Positions 18,464-27,891 of a DNA stretch of 64,000 bases are shown here, in pieces. Position 1 is the first letter of the stretch, and each line of letters starts with the position of its first letter. A program made the translations under genes and the position numbers. A model generated the notes under the pieces. That model was not told the origin of the DNA and made no database searches. It worked only from the letters and a program-made list of their open reading frames with translations. This DNA is from Chitinophagales bacterium (GTDB lineage Bacteria; Bacteroidota; Bacteroidia; Chitinophagales; Chitinophagaceae): positions 32,000-95,999 of the forward strand of contig JAURJU010000092.1 in the NCBI GenBank assembly GCA_030832085.1, written 5' to 3'.

Positions 18464-20677
18464 ATGAAACCAATACTGCAGGTCATTTCCTTTATTTTAT
18501 TGTCAATCCATGGGCTGAGAGGACAAACATTTGAGTCCATGCAGCCGCTGCTTGATACCGGATATTTTGCAAGAAAAACAGCTGAGACCATTAAAATAGA
18601 TGGCTTGATTGTAGAAGAAACGTGGAAGAACGCACAAAAAGCAACCAACTTTATTCAAAACTTTCCTGTTGACAGCTTGATGGCATCCGCCAAGACACAG
18701 GTGATGGTATCCTATGACGAAAAGTACTTGTATGTAGCTGCAAAACTGTTCAACAGTGTCAGCAATCAGTCTTATGTAACACCCTCATTGAAAAGAGACT
18801 TCAGGGGTGAAGCCAATGATGCCATTGTCATCAGCATAGATCCATTCATGGACAGGATGAATTCCTTTTCATTTGGGATCAATCCTTTTGGAGTTCAAAG
18901 AGAAGGGCTGGTGGTCAATGGTGGAGTCGTCAGTGAAGACCTCAGTTTGTCATGGGACAACAAGTGGTTCAGTGAAGCAAAAATATTTGACGACCATTGG
19001 GCGATGGAAATGGCCATACCCTTGAACACACTTCGCTTCAGAAATGGCGCAAAAAAATGGCTGGTCAATTTTTACCGGATCGATAGCCACAATGCAGAAC
19101 GTGCAGGATGGGCAAGAATTCCCAACCAATATGCCATGATTTCTTTGGCATTTTCAAAGCCCCTTGAATTTGAAACACCCATCGTCAAAAAAGGTCCGAA
19201 CATTTCCCTGATACCCTATCTCTCGCCTGGCATTGTCAGCAATCCAATAAACAATGGGGCAAACAAATTCAATACCCGTTCCAGGTTCAGTTATGGTGGA
19301 GATGCAAAAATTGGTCTCGGATCCTCGCTGAACCTTGACCTTACATTCAATCCTGATTTTTCACAGGTGGAAGTGGACAACCAGGTCACCAACCTTGATC
19401 GTTTTGAAATTCTTTTTCCAGAGAAAAGACAGTTTTTTCTGGAAAACGGCGATCTGTTTGCCAATTTTGGAATTGATGGGATAAGGCCCTTTTTTTCAAG
19501 GCGCATCGGTGTTACAAGAGACCCTTCCACCGGACAAAACGTGCAAAACAGCATCGATGCAGGCATGAGAATGAGTGGAAAGATTGGCGATGACCTTAGG
19601 CTTGGCATTCTTCAGATGCGAACAGCGGCGATAGACTCGATTGGCCAGGCAGCAAATGATTTTTCCGTTGTAGCACTTCAGCAGAAGGTATTTACGCGGT
19701 CCAGCATTGGGGTCTTGTTTACCAACAAGGAAGCGGTGGGCAACAGTGATTTCAACAGGGTTGCAGGCATTGATTACAATATCGCATCGAAGAGCAACGT
19801 GTGGAACGGGAAACTGTTTTACATGATGTCTTTTGATCCAATCAAAACCAGTAAGGACAAGGCAATGGGAGCCAGCATTGTCTTCAACAAGAGAAAATTT
19901 GAATCAAGACAAAGGCTCTACACCATTGGAAGTGAATTCAATCCGGAAGTTGGCTATCTTAAAAGAGGAGGATTTTTGAAATATGCAGGAGATGCTGCAT
20001 GGAAGATGTATCCCAAAAACACCGGAATCAACCGGCATGGACCCATGCTTGACTATGATTTTACCCTTTTTCCATCGAAGGGCTTGACAGACTACGACCT
20101 CAACTTCATCTACAATGTATTGTACAAAAATTATGTGACATTGTTGTTCAGGCTGAGGAGAGACTATACAAGATTGACAGAGGACTTTGACCCAACAAAT
20201 ACTGGTGGAGTAAAGTTGAAAGCCAACCAGGACTTTGCGTACCATTCCCTCATTGCAAGTATTGTGACCGATCAAAGAAAAAAATTTGCAGCCAAATTCC
20301 AAACAAGATCAGGCCAATATTTCAATGGCAGCAGGTTGAACCTTGATGGTGAAATGAGCTACAGGATTCAGCCATTCGGAAGCATCTCCAGTGTTTTTTC
20401 CTTCAACAGACTGCGTTTCCCTGAACCCTATAAAAGTGTTGACCTCATTCTGGCCGGGCCCAAAATCGACCTGACTTTCAGCCGCTCTGTTTTTCTTTCA
20501 ACCCTTCTGCAATACAACAGCCAGATCAACAATGTCAACATGAACATTCGTTTTCAATGGCGTTTTGCTCCTGCATCAGACATTTTTCTGGTATATACAG
20601 ACAATTACTACGCAGACAGTTACAGGTCCAAGGGCAGTGCCTTGGTACTAAAGGCAACATACTGGTTCAACCTTTAA
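18464..20677 (+). CDS. DUF5916 outer-membrane protein with CBM9-like N-terminus
   Basis: A 737-residue exported protein. After the signal peptide (KPILQVISFILLSIHGLRGQ) residues ~35-240 form a CBM9-like beta-sandwich (IKIDGLIVEETWKNAQ, VMVSYDEKYLYVAAKLF), followed by a long predicted outer-membrane beta-barrel that contains the DUF5916 motif LDLTFNPDFSQVEVDNQVTNLDRFE...FPEKRQFFLENGDLF. The function of DUF5916 proteins is not established; a surface carbohydrate-binding or uptake role is inference. The start follows from the promoter at 18425-18455. It converges with the sialidase gene, five bases apart. Confidence 0.9.
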   Translation: MKPILQVISFILLSIHGLRGQTFESMQPLLDTGYFARKTAETIKIDGLIVEETWKNAQKATNFIQNFPVDSLMASAKTQVMVSYDEKYLYVAAKLFNSVSNQSYVTPSLKRDFRGEANDAIVISIDPFMDRMNSFSFGINPFGVQREGLVVNGGVVSEDLSLSWDNKWFSEAKIFDDHWAMEMAIPLNTLRFRNGAKKWLVNFYRIDSHNAERAGWARIPNQYAMISLAFSKPLEFETPIVKKGPNISLIPYLSPGIVSNPINNGANKFNTRSRFSYGGDAKIGLGSSLNLDLTFNPDFSQVEVDNQVTNLDRFEILFPEKRQFFLENGDLFANFGIDGIRPFFSRRIGVTRDPSTGQNVQNSIDAGMRMSGKIGDDLRLGILQMRTAAIDSIGQAANDFSVVALQQKVFTRSSIGVLFTNKEAVGNSDFNRVAGIDYNIASKSNVWNGKLFYMMSFDPIKTSKDKAMGASIVFNKRKFESRQRLYTIGSEFNPEVGYLKRGGFLKYAGDAAWKMYPKNTGINRHGPMLDYDFTLFPSKGLTDYDLNFIYNVLYKNYVTLLFRLRRDYTRLTEDFDPTNTGGVKLKANQDFAYHSLIASIVTDQRKKFAAKFQTRSGQYFNGSRLNLDGEMSYRIQPFGSISSVFSFNRLRFPEPYKSVDLILAGPKIDLTFSRSVFLSTLLQYNSQINNVNMNIRFQWRFAPASDIFLVYTDNYYADSYRSKGSALVLKATYWFNL

Positions 20678-20681
20678 GAAA

Positions 20682-21845
20682 TCAATAGCGAACCGCTTTA
20701 AAAACAATTTCCGCATAGCCGTTCCTTTCATAGCAGATGCCAACCGTTTTTTTATCAAGCACTACAAGGTCACTGTAGGCTGCCCAATCGCGTTTTTTAT
20801 CATCCACTGACTTCTCTACTACAATGTTCTTCTTCCAGGTTTTTCCTTCATCGTAACTGATCCGCAGGGTGAGGTTATCGCGTCTTTTTTCATCCGCAGC
20901 ATTGCAAGAGGCAATCACAGCTTTTCCATTTTTAAAACCCAAGGTAATGATGGACCCCTGACAAACTGCATCAGGAAGCGCAGGATCAAAATATGCAGTA
21001 TCCCAGGTTGATCCGCCATTGCTGGAAAAGGCGAGGATGCGCTGGCGGATATCGCCCCGCTGGTTGCGAACACTCATGATCATTCTTCCACTGGAGAGCT
21101 CTGCACCCATGGCTTCGTTTGAACCGGGAATATCAATGTTGGTTGAAATCTTAAAAGTTTTTCCATGGTCATCGGAATAGAACCCATGCGCATTGCAATC
21201 CCTGTATTGTGGTTTGGGATCTCCTGCTGTATGGTTTGCCGCCACATAGATCCTGCCCCTGTAGTTTCCCCTTTGGAACTGGAAAGCATGCCCTGGTGTA
21301 TTGGCATAGGTGCGCCAATCTTCTTTGAACTGGTATTCAGGATTTGCATTCGGCTGAAAGGGCCTGTGGGCCTGAAGTGTAATGTTTACAGGTTCCGACC
21401 AGTTGTTGCCCTGGTCAATCGATTTGATGTACCATACTTCCCTCAACCCTTTTCCCTTTCTCACTTCACCCTCATGGTTGTTTCCTGTATTGTAAAAGAG
21501 ATAGACCACACCCTGGGGATGTTCAGGGTCAAGCAAGTCTACCACGGGTGCAGGATTTCCCGCCTGCATGGATGCATAGTTGACCAAAATCCTGACCGGC
21601 GACCAAGTTTTTCCCTTGTCATTGCTGCGTTTCAAAACAATATTGATGTCTCCGAAATCACCACTGTTGTTGACCCTTCCTTCTGCAAATGCCAACAGAT
21701 CATTGTTTTTCAGCGATACGATGGCAGGGATGCGGTAACTCTTGTGGCCTTCTGTGCCACTCGTGAAGACAGGAACTTCTTGTGAGAACGATGCTGTGAA
21801 AAAAAACAAAAAACAAAGTTGAACCAAACGTCTGCTGTATTTCAT
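20682..21845 (-). CDS. nanH: Sialidase (exo-alpha-neuraminidase), GH33
   Basis: A 387-residue exported sialidase with a signal peptide (RLVQLCFLFFFTASFSQ). The RIP motif carries the first arginine of the carboxylate-binding triad (YR38IPA), and five Asp-box turns (S/T-x-D/N-x-G-x-T-W-like: NDKGKTW, IDQGNNW, DDHGKTF, SNGGSTW, YDEGKTW) mark the six-bladed propeller. It releases terminal sialic acid from glycoconjugates. It is the last gene of the sialic acid operon, six bases after the O-acetylesterase stop, and supplies its substrate. Confidence 0.93.
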   Translation of the reverse strand: MKYSRRLVQLCFLFFFTASFSQEVPVFTSGTEGHKSYRIPAIVSLKNNDLLAFAEGRVNNSGDFGDINIVLKRSNDKGKTWSPVRILVNYASMQAGNPAPVVDLLDPEHPQGVVYLFYNTGNNHEGEVRKGKGLREVWYIKSIDQGNNWSEPVNITLQAHRPFQPNANPEYQFKEDWRTYANTPGHAFQFQRGNYRGRIYVAANHTAGDPKPQYRDCNAHGFYSDDHGKTFKISTNIDIPGSNEAMGAELSSGRMIMSVRNQRGDIRQRILAFSSNGGSTWDTAYFDPALPDAVCQGSIITLGFKNGKAVIASCNAADEKRRDNLTLRISYDEGKTWKKNIVVEKSVDDKKRDWAAYSDLVVLDKKTVGICYERNGYAEIVFKAVRY

Positions 21846-21851
21846 GGGATG

Positions 21852-23378
21852 TTATTTTGATGTGACCTTTAGCATGAATGGTGTGGCGGGCAACCCTTCA
21901 ATGTTGACCAGGTTTGCCTCAGAAAAAGGCGTGTATGCGTAGTAAACGAATTTGGGTAGAATGGTGGTTTTGCATCGGATTTCATTGTTATGGATATAGG
22001 CTTCGGTCGAATCCCTGCCATCCAATGAAAATCCCCTCACTTGTTTTTGGTCTGCGGTTCTCAGCCCTTCTGCATATTTGAATGGTATGACAAGCTCATT
22101 GTTTTTGAAATATGCTTTTTTGGGCATGGGGCCTGAAACAATGGTGTTTTTACGGTATATGTCATGCAGTGCCCATCGGGAAAGCCGCTCTGCAACAGTA
22201 CGTTTATCCCTGGGGTGAACATTGTTCCTGTCGCCGATATCTGCACTCACAACCATCCCAGTATATTTTATCTGATGATGGGCAAGCAATTGATTGGCCC
22301 TGAACAATGGCCACAATTGTGACTTGTATTGAATAGAATCTATTGATGACAGCTGAACAAAATAAAATGGCAATTGAGGATGTTTCCATCCATTTCGATA
22401 ATCGGCAACAAGCAGTTTCATCAATTCTATGTACTCATTTACCCTGTCCAATTCTTGTGCATTGCTCTCGCCCTGATACCATAAAATCCCTTTGATGGGA
22501 TGCTGCATCAAGGGCAATATTCCATGGTCGTAAATGTATCCTGGTTTGAATGCATGGGGCTGGTTTGTCTTTCCTATATTTTCAATGGCCCGCTGCCTGA
22601 TCCAAACAGGCAGTGCTTCATTTTCCATCCAATTGTCGGTCAATTTGTGTTCAAATGATCCTGCTGCCGACATGGATGCTTTGCTTATCCAGGATTCTAT
22701 TGGACTTCCACCAACTGCAATGTTGATGACTCCTATGGGAACGGCTGTTTCAGCATGTATCATGTTGGCAAAATAATACCCGATGGCGCTCATGTTTGCC
22801 GAGGTTCTTGAATCTAAAACCTGCCAGGTTCCTTCATAATAATTTCCTTTATTCAGCCTGGCTTTCATCGAATCTGAAAATGGTCTTCCATAAAAATCCT
22901 TGCCCACATATTGGGGATTCAAAATCCTTACAGCGGGATTGGATTGCAGGCTTTTACCAGCATCAAAATACTTGTCACCGGAAAATGTAAACTCCATGTT
23001 TGACTGTCCGGCGCAAAGCCAGACATCTCCTATCAAGACATTTTTTATCGTGCTATTTTGGATGTCGTCTGATAGTACAATATTAAATGGAACTGAAGAA
23101 TATTTTTGGGCCGGCATCTTAAAACTCCAGGCAGAATCTGATTTGACAACAGTGCTGCTGCGGTAAAAATCAGCGTATTGAAGGGTGATTTTTTTTCCGG
23201 GCATTCCGGTTCCAAAAATAACTATCGGCCTTCCTCGCTGAAGCACCATATTGTTTGAAAAGGAATTGTCAATGTCAAATTGTGAAAAACAATGGTTTGA
23301 CAAAAACAACAATATGAAAGTGATTTTTCTCAATCCAATTACTTTGAAAACTTTTTTAGCATCTGCATGCACAACCAT
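21852..23378 (-). CDS. nanS: Sialate O-acetylesterase
   Basis: A 508-residue exported SGNH-type esterase. The nucleophile is S126 in GQSN; other blocks are GVINIAVGGSPIESW, WYQGESN and the C-terminal D-x-x-H in NNVHPRDKR. It removes O-acetyl groups from sialic acids so that sialidase and lyase can act. The ATG at 23378 overlaps the end of the epimerase gene by 40 bp and leaves a long n-region before the signal peptide (LRKITFILLFLSNHCFSQ); a TTG at 23333 directly before LRKITF is an alternative start. Co-transcribed with its neighbours. Confidence 0.9.
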   Translation of the reverse strand: MVVHADAKKVFKVIGLRKITFILLFLSNHCFSQFDIDNSFSNNMVLQRGRPIVIFGTGMPGKKITLQYADFYRSSTVVKSDSAWSFKMPAQKYSSVPFNIVLSDDIQNSTIKNVLIGDVWLCAGQSNMEFTFSGDKYFDAGKSLQSNPAVRILNPQYVGKDFYGRPFSDSMKARLNKGNYYEGTWQVLDSRTSANMSAIGYYFANMIHAETAVPIGVINIAVGGSPIESWISKASMSAAGSFEHKLTDNWMENEALPVWIRQRAIENIGKTNQPHAFKPGYIYDHGILPLMQHPIKGILWYQGESNAQELDRVNEYIELMKLLVADYRNGWKHPQLPFYFVQLSSIDSIQYKSQLWPLFRANQLLAHHQIKYTGMVVSADIGDRNNVHPRDKRTVAERLSRWALHDIYRKNTIVSGPMPKKAYFKNNELVIPFKYAEGLRTADQKQVRGFSLDGRDSTEAYIHNNEIRCKTTILPKFVYYAYTPFSEANLVNIEGLPATPFMLKVTSK

Positions 23379-24520
23379 TCCTGCCTGGGCAGATGAAATG
23401 GCCCCTTGAAAAGATTTCCTTTGGCAGTTTGTGCAATCGAGCCGTCACGGTGCAAATATCCAAACCATTCACCATGTTTCTTGTCGTTGAAAACCCTATA
23501 AGCATATTCGTTGACCAAGCGGTGCATGTCGGCATACTTTTCCTTACCGGTAATCAGGTATGCCATCAAGGTTGCAATGATGGTTTCATTGTGCGGCCAC
23601 CAGAATTTCATGTCTTGCCAATATTCCTGGACCGGTTTGTTGTACACGTCCCTGAAATAAAACAACCCGCCATGTTCATGGTCCCAGCCCCTTTCCCACA
23701 TGTAATCAATCATCTTGCATCCCAGGTTAATCATCCGTTGGTCGTTGTTCCTGTGCATGGCTTCGGCCAGGATAAACCACGCGCCTTCTATGGCATGGCC
23801 AGGATTCAGGGTCCTTCCATCAATATGGTCAATGATACTGCCGTCTGGCGCGACCTGCTCCATCACACACCTGATTTCGTCCTTGACAAAAAACTGTTCG
23901 ATCTCATTGATCCAGCCTGTAATCAAATCATCACAACGGGGATCACCGATGGTGTCCCGCAGCTGCTGTGCTGTATTCATCATGATCATGGGAACGCCAA
24001 TTCCTTTGGAAGGCCTTGTGGCAGTGAACTTTGGCTCAAGAAGCCCGGGAATGGTTGCATACTCGACACATTTCCCAAAAATTCTTCTGGCATTTGCGGC
24101 AGCTTCCTCGCTGCCGGAGGCTTTGGCATAAGCTGCACAGGCAATGACATAAAACGTTTCAGAGAAGAAATACCTTCTTTTCCTGATCGGCTGTCCATCC
24201 CTTGTGACATGAAAAAACATCCTGCCATCCGTATCAAAACAATGTTTGTTCAGAAACGCATAACCCAGTCTTGCGCCATCGAGCCATTCTTGTTTTTTTT
24301 CAACTGTATTGTAAAGTGTCGAGAGCGTCCATACGGCACGGCCCTGAATCCACACAGCCTTGTCATCATCGATCAATGAACCATCCGCATCCCGCATGAA
24401 AAGATATCCGCCGTGTTCATGATCGAAGGACCGTGGAAACCAGAAAGGAATTGTGTCTTTCAGCAGTTGGTCGGCATAGAATTGCTGTAGTTCATTCAGT
24501 TGTTCAACTGTGTAATGCAT
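23339..24520 (-). CDS. nanE: N-acylglucosamine 2-epimerase family (ManNAc/GlcNAc epimerase)
   Basis: A 393-residue cytosolic alpha/alpha-barrel protein of the AGE/renin-binding-protein family: FWFPRSFDHEHGGYLF, KFWWPHNETI and RGWDHEHGGLFYF contain the conserved arginine and histidines. In Bacteroidota sialic acid loci this family replaces the unrelated NanE of proteobacteria and converts the ManNAc released by NanA to GlcNAc. Use of the symbol nanE here is by role. It overlaps the transporter gene by 17 bp upstream and the esterase gene by 40 bp downstream, which supports tight co-expression. Confidence 0.88.
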   Translation of the reverse strand: MHYTVEQLNELQQFYADQLLKDTIPFWFPRSFDHEHGGYLFMRDADGSLIDDDKAVWIQGRAVWTLSTLYNTVEKKQEWLDGARLGYAFLNKHCFDTDGRMFFHVTRDGQPIRKRRYFFSETFYVIACAAYAKASGSEEAAANARRIFGKCVEYATIPGLLEPKFTATRPSKGIGVPMIMMNTAQQLRDTIGDPRCDDLITGWINEIEQFFVKDEIRCVMEQVAPDGSIIDHIDGRTLNPGHAIEGAWFILAEAMHRNNDQRMINLGCKMIDYMWERGWDHEHGGLFYFRDVYNKPVQEYWQDMKFWWPHNETIIATLMAYLITGKEKYADMHRLVNEYAYRVFNDKKHGEWFGYLHRDGSIAQTAKGNLFKGPFHLPRQEWLCMQMLKKFSK

Positions 24521-25736
24521 TTTTTGTATTGGGTTTAAGGAAAATCAATTGGATAAAGAGTACCACCACTACGACAAATGCCAACATGGCAAAATCCTTT
24601 CCGAGATTTCCGGCATCGGTTGATTTGCCAAGGTAGTCGGTGATCAAAGCACCCGCAAATATGCCTGCCGTATTGAGAAATCCATATCCAGTGGCGCGCT
24701 GGTTGGGCTGAACAAATTGGCAAAGGATGGGCATGTTGTTGGTATCAAACATGCCAAATCCAAAGCCAAATAAAAATGCGGATGCAATGATATGGAAAAC
24801 AGTAAAGCCATAACCCATCAGGAACAATGCTGGTATGGTAAGAGAGAGGCCAATGGCACCAGTATAGATTCTTCCACGTGGATTGACCTGAAACCATCTG
24901 TCAGAAAGGATTCCACCGACAATGACACCCATCAGGGAAGACAATGAAATGGAAATGGTTGTCAAGGGGCCTGCCACTGACATCTCAATGTTGAGGTTGG
25001 TTGCAATCAATGTAGGCGCCCAGTTCTTGATGGCCCAACCCGGTAAACTGGGAACGGCAAAATACAATACGATGATCCAGAAATGAAAGGAACCCAACAA
25101 GGAAGCCAATCCCGAAAAAAAGTTTTTAGCGGGCTTCAAGGTGTTGTCTGCAAAATTGGCTTCTCGTTTTTTGTCCTTCAAAAAAAGGATGAGTACCGTT
25201 GCATAAAGCATTCCGATCAAGCCAAAAAAAATGAATGTATTTTGCCAGGAAAAGTATTTGGAAACAGTTGAGCCAAATCCTCCCAGGGCCTGCCCCATGT
25301 ATATACCCGACATGTGTATGCCAACCGCAAGTGAACGGGTCTTGTCGCTGTGAAAATCGGCAATCAGTGAAAGGCCTGCCGGGATGTACAAAGCTTCGCT
25401 GAATCCCATGATGGCACGCAACACGTACAACTGGTTGAATGTTTGCGCATAACCCATTGAAAAGGTTACGGCAGACCAAACAAAAAGGCTTCCAATGATC
25501 AGCCACTTGCGGCTGACACGATCCGCAATGATACCAGAAAATGCACTCATCGCTCCGTACACCCAGAGGAATATGGCCATGAGCCTGCCAAAATTTGTTG
25601 CCTGCTTCAATTCTTCAATATCGATTTGCATGGCTGGTCGCATGGTAGAAATCATCTGCCTGTCCATGTAATTCAGCAATGCCACACCAAAAAGCAAGGC
25701 TACCAGGATCCAGGGGTATTTCTTTGAAACCATCAT
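24504..25736 (-). CDS. nanT: MFS transporter, probable sialic acid permease
   Basis: About 410 residues with twelve predicted membrane segments. The N-terminal VALLFGVALLNYMDRQMIS is typical of the anion:cation symporter branch of the major facilitator superfamily (hexuronate and sialic acid transporters). Two consecutive ATG codons at 25736 and 25733 are both possible; the longer open frame to 25838 lacks membrane-protein character. Position between the mutarotase and epimerase genes makes inner-membrane import of free sialic acid the likely role; substrate is inferred from context only. Confidence 0.87.
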   Translation of the reverse strand: MMVSKKYPWILVALLFGVALLNYMDRQMISTMRPAMQIDIEELKQATNFGRLMAIFLWVYGAMSAFSGIIADRVSRKWLIIGSLFVWSAVTFSMGYAQTFNQLYVLRAIMGFSEALYIPAGLSLIADFHSDKTRSLAVGIHMSGIYMGQALGGFGSTVSKYFSWQNTFIFFGLIGMLYATVLILFLKDKKREANFADNTLKPAKNFFSGLASLLGSFHFWIIVLYFAVPSLPGWAIKNWAPTLIATNLNIEMSVAGPLTTISISLSSLMGVIVGGILSDRWFQVNPRGRIYTGAIGLSLTIPALFLMGYGFTVFHIIASAFLFGFGFGMFDTNNMPILCQFVQPNQRATGYGFLNTAGIFAGALITDYLGKSTDAGNLGKDFAMLAFVVVVVLFIQLIFLKPNTKNALHS

Positions 25737-25737
25737 T

Positions 25738-26886
25738 TTATTTTTTGGGTAATTCGGCAGAGAAAATGTCAGGTGTTCTAACCCCTGCACGGATCTCGCC
25801 GCCTGGTATAAATATACGATTATCCCAAAGGAATGCATGCGTGGTCACTGGGGTCGGAAAAGGAAGCCGGCCTTCAACTGTCCAGGAATCAAGTTTGGTA
25901 TCATAGCAAAGTATTTCGTTGCTGAAACCGGGGTGGTTTGACTGAAGTGTAATTCTTTTTTTATCGAGATTTTCGATCATTGCAGGATTTGTTTCTCTTG
26001 TTTTTTCTGCAATGATCATTTCTACCTGATGAAATGTCTCTCCCTTATCTCCCCCAAATAAAAATACCTTCCCCGCATTGGTTGCCACTCCAGTTCCGGC
26101 TGAAAGGCCACAGGGAAGGGCTTTCTTTTCTATCCATTTTTGCTGCTCAAGATCAAAATAATAATTGCTTGCATAAAAGTCACTGATGCCATTGGCTTGT
26201 TTGGAACGGCCTCCAAAAATATAAATTCCCTTGGCATGCTTTTGATCAACAAAAGTACCAACTGCATGACTGATTGGCCGGGGTATTGAAGGCAAAGACT
26301 TCCATCCGATGTTGGTGTTGTCCAAATCCAGTACAAAAACCTTATCAGAAACCTGATGGGTCGTTTCGCCACCAATCACATATACAGATGATTTGTATGC
26401 TACCGCTGTCGCATTGGTCAAACGCAAAGGAAGGTCTGGCAGAAAAGTGATTTCATCATAATCCTTGACCGCTTGTAATATCATAGCCTGTGCCAGGATG
26501 CCCGTTTCATTTTCGCCACCTGCGACCACCAGGCCTTTTTCAGTACTTGCAGTTGCTGCATAACCCAATTTCATGGGAAGTTTATATGTCCCCGCAAGGT
26601 TCAGCATCCCATTTGGTTGTTTGCTGAAAAGAAAAACATCATCGTAATACACTTTCTTACCGCCTTCCCATGGCAACTTGTCCGGGAAGTTTGTTCCCCC
26701 GGCAACGATCATATGTGCTCCATAAACTCCTGCACTTTGTCCTGCCAACCCAATTGAAGGGCTGGCATTTCTTGTAGGAAATTCTCCCACTTTCTTCCAG
26801 TTGAGGAATTGAGAGGACTGGTCTTGACTACTGACTTGCAACATGATTGGCATGGACAAAATGAAAAGTAAAAATGAACGGCGCAT
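25738..26886 (-). CDS. nanM: NanM-like kelch protein (N-acetylneuraminate mutarotase)
   Basis: A 382-residue exported six-bladed kelch propeller (signal peptide RRSFLLFILSMPIMLQVSSQ). Blade motifs such as GAHMIVAGGTNF, GLVVAGGENE, VYVIGGE, IYIFGGRS and VFLFGGD are regularly spaced, as in cyclically permuted mutarotase proteins related to E. coli NanM. It would speed conversion of alpha-Neu5Ac released by sialidase to the beta anomer before uptake. The stop codon is one base upstream of the transporter start codon pair. The start at 26886 is preferred over 26913 because of the signal peptide. Confidence 0.85.
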   Translation of the reverse strand: MRRSFLLFILSMPIMLQVSSQDQSSQFLNWKKVGEFPTRNASPSIGLAGQSAGVYGAHMIVAGGTNFPDKLPWEGGKKVYYDDVFLFSKQPNGMLNLAGTYKLPMKLGYAATASTEKGLVVAGGENETGILAQAMILQAVKDYDEITFLPDLPLRLTNATAVAYKSSVYVIGGETTHQVSDKVFVLDLDNTNIGWKSLPSIPRPISHAVGTFVDQKHAKGIYIFGGRSKQANGISDFYASNYYFDLEQQKWIEKKALPCGLSAGTGVATNAGKVFLFGGDKGETFHQVEMIIAEKTRETNPAMIENLDKKRITLQSNHPGFSNEILCYDTKLDSWTVEGRLPFPTPVTTHAFLWDNRIFIPGGEIRAGVRTPDIFSAELPKK

Positions 26887-26900
26887 GTTGCAAGATCGTT

Positions 26901-27821
26901 TTATTTTGAACAAAACTGATCAAAACCCATGCGTGAAAGGTCTTCAGAAAATGCTTCAAAATCAAGCTTGGACATGTTTTTGACGGGTAGCCTGAATCCG
27001 CCACAATCTATCGAGATGGATTTCATAAAAGCCTTTCCAGTCGCAATGCCACCGTACTTCCCCAACAGGCCAATCATTTCAATGGACTGCTGTTGAAGTG
27101 TGCGCGCTTTCGCCATGTCGCCAAGGTTATAGGCTTGAATCAATGCATGGTACAAAGGAGCGGCATAATTGTATGTACTGCCTATTGCAGAGGTTGATCC
27201 AAGCACCAGGGCGGACAGCATGTTCTCATCGCGACCCCACATCATATCATATTTGCCGTTTTTATATTGGAGACAGGACAAGAAATCCATAAAATCTTCA
27301 TGTGTATATTTTATTCCCGCAAAATTTTCAGCCTTGCCGTCCATTTCTTTCAAAAGATCTATCATCGGGAAATTTACACCGGTCAAAACAGGTATATGGT
27401 AATAGTAAAACGGAAGTTCGGGAACTGCAGCAGCAATTTCCAAACAACATGCGGCAAGCATTTTAACGTTGGCAGGTTTGAAATAAAATGGTGCAGTAAA
27501 AGATACTGCATAGATGCCAATGTCTCTTGAATGAAGGGCAAGTTCCTTGCAATCGGCAATGCAGGTACCTCCTAGAAACATGATCACCTTGAAATCAAGA
27601 TCATCTTTTGTACAACCTGCCCAGGCGGCTGCTACTGTCTTTTTTTCTGACATGCTCAGGGAAACTCCTTCGCCAGTAGAACCACAAATGAAAGCGGCCA
27701 TTACCCCATTCCTTTTCAACATGTCATAATACTCCGGGATCAAATCCAGGTTCAAAGATCCGTTATCGTGCATTGGAGTAAAAGGAGCTGCAATCAACCC
27801 CTCAAAATGAGCAATATCCAT
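26901..27821 (-). CDS. nanA: N-acetylneuraminate lyase
   Basis: A 306-residue class I aldolase of the DHDPS/NAL superfamily. The phosphate/carboxylate loop is CGSTGEG, the Schiff-base lysine is K171 in FAGIKYT, and the tyrosine triplet in PFYYYHIPVLTG supplies the catalytic tyrosine. It cleaves N-acetylneuraminate to ManNAc and pyruvate in the cytosol. It is the first catabolic gene after SusCD in the operon, separated from susD by a 70-bp gap that contains a stable hairpin. Assignment as NAL rather than another family member rests partly on the neighbours. Confidence 0.9.
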   Translation of the reverse strand: MDIAHFEGLIAAPFTPMHDNGSLNLDLIPEYYDMLKRNGVMAAFICGSTGEGVSLSMSEKKTVAAAWAGCTKDDLDFKVIMFLGGTCIADCKELALHSRDIGIYAVSFTAPFYFKPANVKMLAACCLEIAAAVPELPFYYYHIPVLTGVNFPMIDLLKEMDGKAENFAGIKYTHEDFMDFLSCLQYKNGKYDMMWGRDENMLSALVLGSTSAIGSTYNYAAPLYHALIQAYNLGDMAKARTLQQQSIEMIGLLGKYGGIATGKAFMKSISIDCGGFRLPVKNMSKLDFEAFSEDLSRMGFDQFCSK

Positions 27822-27835
27822 AGTAATAATTTAAA

Positions 27836-27861
27836 GACACCCAGCCCGAAGGCCAGGTGTC
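27836..27861 (-). promoter_or_regulatory. Intercistronic hairpin with UUCG tetraloop between susD and nanA
   Basis: Arms GACACC (27836-27841) and GGTGTC (27856-27861) pair outside, GCC (27844-27846) and GGC (27851-27853) pair inside, with a symmetric CA/CA internal loop. On the minus strand the loop reads C(UUCG)G, an exceptionally stable tetraloop, so the structure probably works in the operon mRNA. Only a weak T-rich stretch follows, so it is more likely a partial terminator or an mRNA processing/stability element than a full stop. Confidence 0.6.
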
Positions 27862-27891
27862 GCTATTTTTTGAAACCGGGTATGTTATTTT

